This document shows positions 1 through 8,598 of a stretch of 64,000 bases of DNA, piece by piece. The first letter of the stretch is position 1. The number at the start of each line of letters is the position of its first letter. Source of the stretch: Tritrichomonas musculus (lineage: Eukaryota > Parabasalia > Tritrichomonadida > Tritrichomonadidae); assembly GCA_039105265.1 (NCBI GenBank), contig JAPFFF010000038.1:1116001-1180000 (forward strand), in the 5' to 3' direction. A program made the translations under genes and the position numbers. The notes beneath the pieces were generated by a model. It worked only from the letters and a program-made list of their open reading frames with translations. It was not told the DNA's origin and ran no database searches.

Positions 1-2764
1 CATGATCAATCAGAACAAAGATGCAATATTAATTGATTTTGATCATGTACGCAAAGAGAATGATGAGACTGAGGATGAAATGGAAACAAATAATTTTAAT
101 GATCAAATAGTTGTACCAGAAGAAATCAAAACTTTCAAATCAGACGTTTATTTGTTAGGTTACATCATCCACTTCATATTGTATGGGAAAACTCCAAAAA
201 TAATAAATAATCAAATGGAAACCAGCAAAAATTTCATTTTTAAATCATGCTTAAAAGAAGATCCAGCTGAAAGGCCAAATATAATTAATATGACGAATAA
301 TTTTTTTTCTGATTTTTTAGATAAATTTCTATTGAAAAACATAAAAAAAGAATTACTTTTAAGTTCACTAGCAGCAAACCAAAATATTCCAGAAGCTCAA
401 TTTAATCTTGGTGTTATTTATTATGAAGAACGAGATGTTACACGAGATGTCAACAAAACAATTCATTATTATTCACTTGCTGCAAATCAAAATGATCCAA
501 AAGCACAATTCAATCTCGGTGTTATTTATGATGAAGGAAAATATATTACACGAGATATCAACAAAACAATTCATTATTATTCACTTGCTGCAAATCAAAA
601 TCATCCAAAAGCACAATTCAATCTCGGTGTTATTTATTATGAAGGAAAATATGTCACACGAGGTATCAACAAAGCAATTCATTATTTTTCACTCTCTGCA
701 AATCAAAATCATCCAGAAGCACAATTCAAACTTGGTTTTATTTATTATGAAGGAAAATATGTCACACGAGATACCAACAAAGCAATTCATTATTATTCAC
801 TTGCTGCAAATCAAAATGATCCAAAAGCACAATTCAATCTCGGTGTTATTTATTATGAAGGAAAATATGTCACACGAGATATCAACAAAGCAATTCATTA
901 TTTTTCACTCTCTGCAAATCAAAATGATCCAGAAGCACAATTCAATCTCGGTGTTATTTATTATGAAGGAAAATATGTCACACGAGATATCAACAAAGCA
1001 ATTCATTATTTTTCACTCTCTGCAAATCAAAATATTCCAGAAGCACAATTCAATCTCGGTTTTATTTATTATGAAGGAAAATATGTCACACGAGATATCA
1101 ACAAAGCAATTCATTATTTTTCACTCTCTGCAAATCAAAATATTCCAGAAGCACAATTCAATCTCGGTTTTATTTATTATGAAGGAAAATATGTCACACG
1201 AGATATCAACAAAGCAATTCATTATTTTTCACTCTCTGCAAATCAAAATGATCCAGAAGCACAATTCAATCTCGGTTTTATTTATTATGAAGGAAAATAT
1301 GTCACACGAGATATCAACAAAGCAATTCATTATTTTTCACTCTCTGCAAATCAAAATGATCCAAAAGCACAATTCAATCTCGGTGTTATTTATGATGAAG
1401 GAAAATATGTCACACGAGATATCAACAAAGCAATTCATTATTTTTCACTCTCTGCAAATCAAAATGATCCAAAAGCACAATTCAATCTCGGTGTTATTTA
1501 TTATGAAGGAAAATATGTCACACGAGATATCAACAAAGCAATTCATTATTTTTCACTCTCTGCAAATCAAAATGATCCAAAAGCACAATTCAATCTCGGT
1601 TTTATTTATGATGAAGGAAAATATGTCACACGAGATATCAACAAAGCAATTCATTATTATTCACTTGCTGCAAATCAAAATCATCCAGAAGCTCAATTTA
1701 ATCTTGGTGTTATTTATTATGAAGAACGAGATGTTACACGAGATGTCAACAAAACAATTCATTATTATTCACTTGCTGCAAATCAAAATGATCCAAAAGC
1801 ACAATTCAATCTCGGTGTTATTTATTATGAAGGAAAATATGTCGCACGAGATATCAACAAAGCAATTCATTATTTTTCACTTGCTGCAAATCAAAATCAT
1901 CCAAAAGCACAATTCAAACTTGGTTTTATTTATTATGAAGGAAAATATGTCACACGAGATACCAACAAAGCAATTCATTATTATTCTCTTCTTGCAAATC
2001 AAAATATTCCAGAAGCTCAATTCAATCTTGGTATCATATACTATTTCGGTAAAGATATAAGACAGGATATTAAAAAAGGACGATTTTACATTATGTTGGC
2101 ATCAATAAATGGGTGCCGCCTAGCAAATTTTGCGCATGGTTTTTTACTTCACGAGAGAAATGACATTGAAGAAGCCATTCATTATTACAAAGAAGCGTCA
2201 TCATTCAATAATCAATACTCAAAAAACAATCTTGGTATAATATACAAGCACGGTTATAATGAAACTGAAGGAAAAATAGGTAATGCAATTGTATATTTTG
2301 AAGAAGCGATTCGACAGAAAAACGATTATTTGTCAATGTACAACTTAGCTCTCATTTACATGTATGACTATAACAATCCAGATCTCAACAAATCAATTGA
2401 TTTATTAATAAGATCAATGAATGATTTCATACATTCGTTTATTTTGTTGTGTGTAGCTTTGCTTATGCATTTTGATTTCAATATTGAGACAATTAAGAAT
2501 GAACTTAAAAAAAGAACAGATATAACTAGATTTTCAAAGGAGAAAATACTCAAAGAAGTAAATAAATTTAAGTCATTCTTTGATATACTATATGAAATGT
2601 ATCGACACAAGGATTTCTTATATAATATTGAATTGAAACCTATTGAATCATCAGAAGTAGAAGACAGTAATAAAAAAGTTGTTCCACCAAAATATCCAAA
2701 CGCAAAAGACCTTTCACTAGAATTTTTCAAAGGCTTTGGTGAAGATTTATATACGTTCAATTAG
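1..2764 (+). CDS. Kinase-like/Sel1-repeat protein, 5' end outside window
   Basis: The reading frame is open from the window edge, so the first ATG at 2 is probably internal. Residues 1-110 look like the C-lobe of a protein kinase: an activation-segment start with IDFD in place of DFG, a subdomain IX-like stretch SDVYLLGYIIHFILYGKTP, and a subdomain XI-like CLKEDPAERPNI. From about residue 120 there are 16 nearly identical 36-residue Sel1 repeats (consensus AQFNLGVIYYEGKYVTRDI), then about three diverged ones and a charged tail. Kinase-Sel1 fusions form a large family in trichomonads; Sel1 solenoids serve as protein-binding scaffolds. The degenerate DFG suggests weak or no catalysis, but the catalytic loop is off the window. 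A second long frame over the array (408-2060) is a by-product of the 108-bp period, not a gene. Confidence 0.85.
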   Translation, partial: MINQNKDAILIDFDHVRKENDETEDEMETNNFNDQIVVPEEIKTFKSDVYLLGYIIHFILYGKTPKIINNQMETSKNFIFKSCLKEDPAERPNIINMTNNFFSDFLDKFLLKNIKKELLLSSLAANQNIPEAQFNLGVIYYEERDVTRDVNKTIHYYSLAANQNDPKAQFNLGVIYDEGKYITRDINKTIHYYSLAANQNHPKAQFNLGVIYYEGKYVTRGINKAIHYFSLSANQNHPEAQFKLGFIYYEGKYVTRDTNKAIHYYSLAANQNDPKAQFNLGVIYYEGKYVTRDINKAIHYFSLSANQNDPEAQFNLGVIYYEGKYVTRDINKAIHYFSLSANQNIPEAQFNLGFIYYEGKYVTRDINKAIHYFSLSANQNIPEAQFNLGFIYYEGKYVTRDINKAIHYFSLSANQNDPEAQFNLGFIYYEGKYVTRDINKAIHYFSLSANQNDPKAQFNLGVIYDEGKYVTRDINKAIHYFSLSANQNDPKAQFNLGVIYYEGKYVTRDINKAIHYFSLSANQNDPKAQFNLGFIYDEGKYVTRDINKAIHYYSLAANQNHPEAQFNLGVIYYEERDVTRDVNKTIHYYSLAANQNDPKAQFNLGVIYYEGKYVARDINKAIHYFSLAANQNHPKAQFKLGFIYYEGKYVTRDTNKAIHYYSLLANQNIPEAQFNLGIIYYFGKDIRQDIKKGRFYIMLASINGCRLANFAHGFLLHERNDIEEAIHYYKEASSFNNQYSKNNLGIIYKHGYNETEGKIGNAIVYFEEAIRQKNDYLSMYNLALIYMYDYNNPDLNKSIDLLIRSMNDFIHSFILLCVALLMHFDFNIETIKNELKKRTDITRFSKEKILKEVNKFKSFFDILYEMYRHKDFLYNIELKPIESSEVEDSNKKVVPPKYPNAKDLSLEFFKGFGEDLYTFN
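378..2050 (+). repeat. 108-bp tandem array encoding 16 Sel1 repeats
   Basis: Sixteen copies of a 108-bp unit lie head to tail with no length change, which keeps all frames open. Copies differ at only a few sites (N-D/H/I-P and K/E before AQF, GVIYYE or GFIYYE). Units 1-2 and units 13-14 share private variants (EERDVTRDVNKT), which suggests duplication of a multi-unit block or gene conversion inside the array. Confidence 0.95.
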
Positions 2765-3110
2765 AAGTAATATAATGTTAATTATATCTTTGGATTCAAG
2801 CCCAATATTATTTTGTATATTTAATGAAAGAGATATTTGAATCTTAAATATACAAAATAAATATTTAAAATAAAATAAATATTCAACAAAGTTTTCAAAG
2901 GTTGAACTATGATGCACATTTATACTTCTCAGAACTTGAATATATCAGATGCACTTTTATACTTCTCAGATGCATTTGGATCATAGTATTTATAAATATT
3001 AAATAAATTAAAAACTTTTTAGCATAATGAGAGAGTAAACATATTAAATCATATAAATATTTTTTTTTCTATTTTGAATCTTTCAATAATTCATTCAATT
3101 TATTGTATTA
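2765..3110. other. Intergenic, no gene seen
   Basis: AT-rich spacer after the Sel1 gene. It holds a hairpin with arms ATTTTGTATATTTAA and its complement (about 2811-2862), possibly part of the 3' UTR, and a short direct repeat around GCAC-TTTATACTTCTCAGA (about 2913-2975) bounded by CTATGAT and ATCATAG. No coding signal was recognised. Confidence 0.5.
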
Positions 3111-4573
3111 TAGTTGGTGGACATAATTATGTTTTTGGGACATAATCATGTTTGCTCAACTTTTTGAATGGTACACAAAAATAAAACACATTTTTCTCAA
3201 TACTTTTTAAAGATAATTTGATAATATTATATACTTTATTAATGTATTTTATGTATATCATTATTTAATTAAATGAGCTATTATATTTGTGATTTATATG
3301 AAATTTTGCCATTAATGTAAAAAAAAGTCAAAATGCTTATTTTATTCTCAATAATTGAAACTTGGGATTTAATAATAATATCATTAATTCATAATCAGTA
3401 ATGATATAATTTTGTCAGATAATTGATATCTAAAAACTTTCATATAAGAAAATTTTGATGCACAAAATAAAGTTAAAAATCATATCACTTTTTTGTTTTT
3501 TTCCAATAAAAAATAAAAACTTTTAAATTTTTATTTAAATATTTGATATAATGCATATAGTATAATGATATTGAAAGAATAAAATTGGCTGTTCTACTCA
3601 AGATCTATGACCTTAATGAAAAAGAGTAACTTCTGAAATAACTTAAAAAGACTTTCAATTTTAGACATTGAGAAATTATTTTCATTATTTTAATAGTTCT
3701 TCTATACTTACCTAATATTTTTTGATTAATTGCTATTTTTAATGCTATTATAATAGAAAAAATAAAAAAGTGAAATTTGTATATTTCTTAGAAAAACCTG
3801 AAATCTTGATGGGCAACAATGATTTTTAGAGGATTAATAATATATTTCATTGTATGTGTTATCAAATAATGTAATTCTGAAATCATATCAATTATGCATG
3901 AGTGATTTATGAATGATTTTGAATGAAAAAAAGAAAAATGAAATTTTTCCAAGATTGATTCTTTTTCAACCATATTATTATATTTAATATATTATATGCA
4001 TCATATAGATGATTAATACTGCATCTAATTTGAAATAAAATAAACTCATTTTTCAAAATTAGTAATTTTGTATGAATGATTTTTGTCATATTTTGAAAAC
4101 ACTTTTTCTTTTTATATAATTATTATTTCAATAAATTTTTTTCTAAAATATAATATATACATTATATTCTAAAATAATAACTATGTTAGAGCAAATTAAA
4201 ACAAACTTTTTTTTATGGTAAAAGAATGAAATGTGATATGAAATGAGTTTTTTGAGTAGTGAAATGAAAATGAAACCATTTTTTCTAATTATCTATTTTA
4301 TTTCAATAAATAATAATGATACATTTTAATTATAGATGAAAAGTAAATTATAATTTTTTTCAAATAATAAAAAAATATCCAGAAATTAAAAATTCGATAT
4401 CATATTTATGATCCAATTTAGTTTGATAAAAGTGAATGAAAATAGGGGAATAAAATGTATCCAATATGATATTAATTGTTCTACAATTGTTTTTTTAAAA
4501 GTCCAATTTGAATATATAGAAATGATGTGAAAACATAATTATGTCTCCAAAACAGAATTATGTCCACCAACTA
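3111..4573. mobile_element. Non-autonomous TIR element, probable TA target site
   Basis: The left end TAGTTGGTGGACATAATT is repeated in inverted orientation at the right end. Similarity continues inward for about 43 bp with a few mismatches (the GGGACATAATCATG and GGAGACATAATTATG segments). A TA dinucleotide flanks each end (3109-3110 and 4574-4575), as expected for Tc1/mariner-type insertion, although the exact end could shift by two bases. The 1.46-kb interior has only short minus-strand frames near 3788-4089 that resemble no transposase, so this is a non-autonomous or eroded copy. Confidence 0.75.
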
Positions 4574-4887
4574 TAAAATAAAAGATAAAAATAATGCATT
4601 ATTCATGATTTGTCTATATAAAAAGAGAGAAATTTAATAATTTTGCTTTATTAGTTAAATATTTGAATAATTTTTTTTAAATATTCAATAAGAGTAAATG
4701 ATTATCTAAAAATCAAATAAACATCATGAAAATGCAGTCGAATAGAGATAATAAAATTTAACAATCCATAATGTATATATTTAAAAATTAGGAATTATAA
4801 ATTGGCCATTTATCTTGTTTAAAAATTAGGAATATTATTTTAAAATGTAAACTATTGAATTTTTCGATAATTAAATTTCACAGTATT

Positions 4888-5235
4888 ATGCATGGTAATG
4901 GCTCTTTTTTTGATGAATACATGAAAATGCAGGAGAACCGAAAAATTAAAAAAGTATTGAATGAGAAAATTTTAGATTCGATTCTTGATGACGATGATGA
5001 AAAATTTATTCAACTTGTTTCTCAAATAAAAGGTACAGGTATGAATTCAAACAAAAAATTTAAAATGACACAATACAATATTCCATACTTATTGGAATAT
5101 CATCCTACATATGCCTCTCTTTGCACTCTTTTTAGTGCAGAAAAGTGTTTCACATCACTTTGTGCCAGAAGCATAAGCTGTCGAAACATCTCTGATGATG
5201 TTATTGCCTGGTATTTATCCTCCTCAGGGAGTTGA
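4888..5235 (+). pseudogene. N-terminal fragment of a DUF3447-type ankyrin protein
   Basis: The frame opens at a TTG near 4855; the first ATG is at 4888, ten bases after a TCACAG that resembles the trichomonad Inr. The sequence MKMQENRKIKKVLNEKIL... followed by DDDDEKFIQLVSQIKG and HPTYASLCTLFSAEKC matches the start of trichomonad ankyrin proteins: an acidic helix, then a DUF3447-like segment in which a hydrophobic repeat begins. The ankyrin signal stops near 5165. The last residues run antisense into another open frame (minus strand, 5100-5534), so the gene looks cut by a rearrangement. No continuation of the ankyrin repeats was found downstream. Confidence 0.5.
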
Positions 5236-5640
5236 TCTGAGTCGAGTTTTCGGACATGAAACTGCAAGGGTCGGCCAAACGCTATATACTCTCGATAATT
5301 ATGATCTGTTCCTTTTCCATAATCAGCATTTACGAAGTCACAAACAGAGCAAAATTTTTGGAATTTCTCTGATATAGGTTGATATGACAAACAAGCATCC
5401 ACGATTTCGGATGCTCTCAGACACTTTGTATAATTATAAATCGGTGTGTTTGACCCAATCCCAGCGTCCTCTCTCAGATTTTTTGTTTTCTCCAACAAAG
5501 CATCAATATTTTGTCCGAGTTGATCAAATGTCATTTCTCCTATCTGAGACGCATCTTTCTTTTTTTTATATTGGAGTTTTCCATCCGTAAGAGTTCCTGT
5601 CTCAGGGTCTAGACCCTCTTCTTCTTCTACTATTATTCTT
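5100..5640 (-). CDS. Unrecognised GC-richer open frame, possibly the calpain C-terminal region
   Basis: The frame is open from the acidic repeats near 5640 down to 5100. It reads ...EEEEGLDPETGTLTDGKLQ, then from the ATG at 5534 MTFDQLGQNIDALLEKTKN and a 144-residue segment with several cysteines (SVCDF, DACLSYQ) and a basic end (SALKRVQREAYVG). I do not recognise the family. Base composition is visibly less AT-rich than its surroundings, which suggests real coding history or foreign origin. It follows the calpain-like sequence in the same orientation, linked by the acidic repeat array, so it may be that protein's C-terminal domain separated by frameshifts. Its 3' end overlaps the ankyrin fragment on the opposite strand. 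Confidence 0.4.
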
Positions 5641-5935
5641 GAATTGTTCTCTTGCTTTTTTATCTTCTTCTTCTAAATTGTTCTCTTGCTTTTTTATCTT
5701 TCTTGATTCTTTTCATCAACTTCCTCTTCTTCTTCTATTATTATTCTTGAATTGTTCTCTTGCTTTTTATCTTGATTTTTATTATCAACTTCCTCTTCTT
5801 CTTCTATTATTATTCTTGAATTGTTCTCTTGCTTTTTATCTTGATTTTTATCATCAACTTCCTCTTCTTCTTCTATTATTATTCTTGAATTATTATCTTG
5901 CTTTTTATTTTGATTTTTTTTCATCAGCTTCATCA
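5640..5935 (-). repeat. 69-bp tandem repeat encoding acidic 23-residue units
   Basis: Three full copies and partial flanking copies of a 69-bp unit start near 5719, 5788 and 5857. On the minus strand they encode NNSRIIIEEEEEVDDKNQDK-type units, strongly acidic and probably disordered or coiled. Partial copies toward 5640 carry frame-changing differences. The array joins the calpain-like region to the unrecognised frame at 5100-5640. Confidence 0.8.
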
Positions 5936-7067
5936 TTTTCTTCTAAAATATTGTTTGTTTTAATATTTTTATTTTTTGCTTCTTCACTTTCGATATCATG
6001 ACCTTCGTGAGGATTTGGAATCAATTGATAAAAGAATTGACGAGAATGCCAAGAATTTGGAATCGGTTTTGACACTTCAATTTCAGTGAAATATTTCATA
6101 AAAACAGAATCACACATCCAAAAAGTTCCATCATCAAAACTGTCCAAACCGATCTGTTTTTTCAACTCAGGTGTCCACAAATCAGAATCTTTAGACCAGT
6201 CTCCATTCCATTCATATTTATCGAAAGTATTTTTCAAACAGAGTAAGTTAATTCCTTCCACTTTTTTAACAGAAAGAAGTAAGTAAGAATGATTGTTCAC
6301 CAATCCTTTTTCATTTAAATCTTCTTCAGAAAGATTGTCGAGCATTTCAACATTAATTCCACAAGAAATAATTTCTCCTTTATTCAAATATTCTTTGATT
6401 CTATCATATGGATTCATTACTAATGTTTTGGATTCACTTTTCAGATACGATAAATTTTTTATTGTTGAATAAAACCCAAAAAGTGAATAAATTGCTTGTG
6501 AAAAAGTTACATCAGCAATTGCCGAATAAGAATTATTCAGTTTTGCAAATGCTTTTTCAACTAAACAGAACCATGCCGATTTTTTTTCATCTATCGGATA
6601 ATTAAATTTTGGTTTTTGTGTCACTTTTGAAAATGGAATGAGGGTGTCAATCAGAACAGGAACTCTTCTACCAAATGAATAGAAATAAACAACAACAGCA
6701 CCGTATTTTAAATCGATTGTATCTTCTCCATTTTGAAAATATAATTCACCTCTATGGTCAAAAAGTTGATGAACTTTTTCGAAAATACGTTAATGCGTTC
6801 GAAAAATAACATTCTTTGAGATCCCCATGCGTAATGAAATTAACGTCTATCAATTCTGTTTTGAATAATGGTGCTTGATAAATTCCATCGATCCTCTTCC
6901 ACTCTGTGTTTGAATTATCAAATATCAAATATTATTTTTTTTTCCTTAATTTGTTTATTTGGATAAAAATTTATATCATCAAAAACTTCGCCCCTTTCAA
7001 GGTAATTAAGAAGAATTTGATTGTATTGTTTTGATTCTTCCTCATAATCTTCAAATCTTTTGTTCAT
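5905..7067 (-). pseudogene. Calpain-family (C2) cysteine peptidase, frameshifted
   Basis: The probable start is the ATG at 7067 (MNKRFEDYEEESKQYN), followed by the calpain-like lead FDDINFYP. A first shift lies at the A/T run near 6930. The next segment has the W-K-R opening and HGDLKECYFSNAL, in the place of the usual Q-G-x-x-G-D-C-W box; the cysteine is kept but its neighbours are not. A second shift with probable loss of residues is near 6785. The last segment (to 5905) carries the second half of the catalytic domain: SAWFCLVEKAFAKL, the histidine in NNHSYLLLSV and the Asn region LKNTFDKYEWNGDW, ending DGTFWMCDSVFMKYFTEIEV. Calpains are cytosolic thiol proteases. Either this copy is dead or the homopolymer shift is a sequencing error; the second shift argues for decay. 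Confidence 0.75.
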
Positions 7068-7415
7068 TTTTTAAAATTTTTAAATTGTATTCATATAATT
7101 GTATTGCTTTTTTCAAAAATTGAAAGTTTTTGAATTATAAATAACAAAAAGCTGTTTTTACATCATTAAAAAAGTTGCAATGTTAAAGTTATTAGAAAAA
7201 AAATAGAAAAGATTAAAATTACATGTAATTTTATTCATTAATTTATACACACTCATTCCATTAAAATTATGTAATATGATATGCCTCATTTTTATGACAT
7301 GAAACCTTTTTTTTTTGTCATGGAAAGAAAGGTAACCATTTTTTTGTCATTTTATCATTGATTATGAAAAATAAAATGATTTTTATTATAGGTTTTATTA
7401 AATGAGATCATTAAT

Positions 7416-7612
7416 AAAAGTGAATCCAAATCATTAGTAATGAATCCATATGATAGAATCAAAGAATATTTGAATAAAGGAGAAATTATTTCATGTGGAA
7501 TTAATGTTGAAATGCTCGACAACCTGTCAGAAGAAGATTTAAATGAAAAAGGTGAACAATCATTCTTACTTACTTCTTTCTTTTAAAAAATAATAAACTT
7601 ACTCTGTTTGAA
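7416..7612 (+). pseudogene. Inverted duplicate of an internal calpain segment
   Basis: This stretch is a close copy, in inverted orientation, of 6233-6442 in the calpain-like gene. It encodes KSESKSLVMNPYDRIKEYL and the following GEIISCG/LSEEDLNEKG segment. A 5-bp loss in the copy breaks the frame just before the histidine motif. With no start, no flanking calpain domains and a clear frameshift, it is a dead fragment left by a local inverted duplication. Confidence 0.85.
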
Positions 7613-7839
7613 ACTGGTATATTTTCACACATAATTTAAGTCGCCAGCAAAAATAAACTTAACATTTAATATTGGACCAGCAGGAACACCAGCATTTACA
7701 GCATTGGCTCCACCACAGGGAGGAAATCATGATCATCACCACCATCATTAAACCTCTCATTCTTGAATTATATATTTAAAAACTTATAAAAAATAAAATT
7801 TTCTTTTTATTTATATCAAATTCATATCTGATATTTTAT
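7613..7839 (+). other. Short His-rich open end, otherwise no gene
   Basis: From about 7643 to 7751 a plus-strand frame reads NLTFNIGPAGTPAFTAL, then APPQGGNHDHHHHH and a stop. It has no ATG and an upstream in-frame stop. It is less AT-rich than its surroundings and looks like the 3' end of a coding sequence that lost its body. I cannot name the parent gene. Confidence 0.35.
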
Positions 7840-8316
7840 TCATTCTATTAAGCATTTTTTAGATTTTTTAGATTTTGATTTGCTCTTTAAAGAGACGCGA
7901 TGCATAAAGTTGAAAATTGCTCTTTTAATATCTGGACGGTTTAAAATGATTTCTACCATATTAAATTCACAATTTTTCACAATAATATGAAGTTCTCCAT
8001 TTTCAAAATAGAAATGATCAGATGAGATCAATTTATCATAATAAATTGTATAAATTAAAATATATTTAGCATTGATTTTTAAATCTGGCCTCGCTAATAA
8101 AAGAAGAATGATTTCGGGATTACAATTTTCAATTGCAATGAATAATGGCATAGAATTAAATAAAAGTATCAAATTATCTTGTCAGGTATTATTTTATAAA
8201 TAAATATTGATTTGAAATTAATAGTGAATTGACGTCTGTTTCTTTTTTGGATAGTAAAAGTTTTACAACTTCAGGATTTCTTTTCTTAATTGCAATGATT
8301 AAAGGTGTTTGATAAA
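7840..8316 (-). CDS. Distal ankyrin islands and basic C-terminus of the split ankyrin gene at 8599-10026
   Basis: Reading down the minus strand, 8316-8225 encodes one ankyrin repeat (TPLIIAIKKRNPEVVKLLL, ending ETDVN). After about 65 bp with stops, 8160-7840 encodes another (MPLFIAIENCNPEIILLLL, ending DLKIN), an in-frame stretch about 15 residues longer than normal, a further repeat (NGELHIIVKNCEFNMVEIIL) and a Lys/Ser-rich end (KSKSKSKKSKKCLIE). The islands contain no internal stops and continue the repeat phase of the ORF upstream, so I read them as the distal part of the same gene. How they would be joined is unclear: no trichomonad intron motif is visible. Confidence 0.55.
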
Positions 8317-8598
8317 ATCACAAAATTGAATTTGATATTTGTTAAAAAAAAATAAAAATAAACATTATAAGATAAAAATCAAGTATGAAATGCTATTAAA
8401 AAAAGATAAATTTTCAAATATCTAGATAAAAAAATAAATTTGAAACACTGTTAAATAAATGCATTTAAAATCACATACAAATCATTTATTTTCAATTTGA
8501 TAAAAAACACGTATTTTTGATATGTTATAAGTAAAAAATGATATAAAACCTTTATCCAATTAAAATAATTCATTTTTAAATGTCATTAAAAATATTGA
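8317..8598 (-). other. Stop-filled AT-rich spacer inside the split ankyrin gene
   Basis: The spacer separates the first ORF from the next ankyrin island. In the sense direction it starts beyond DLN and ends just before TPL. It has no ACTAACACACAG-type trichomonad 3' intron motif. It contains TTTTTAATGACATTT, a motif shared with spacers of the ankyrin gene at 52543-55755. Confidence 0.5.

Noticed and set aside
408-2060. 550-codon plus-strand frame over the Sel1 array
   Set aside because: Produced by the 108-bp period of the real Sel1 gene in another frame; composition (Met/Ile/His/Gln-rich) is not protein-like.
5639-6001. 120-codon Leu/Phe/Ser-rich plus-strand frame
   Set aside because: Antisense shadow of the acidic 69-bp repeat array.
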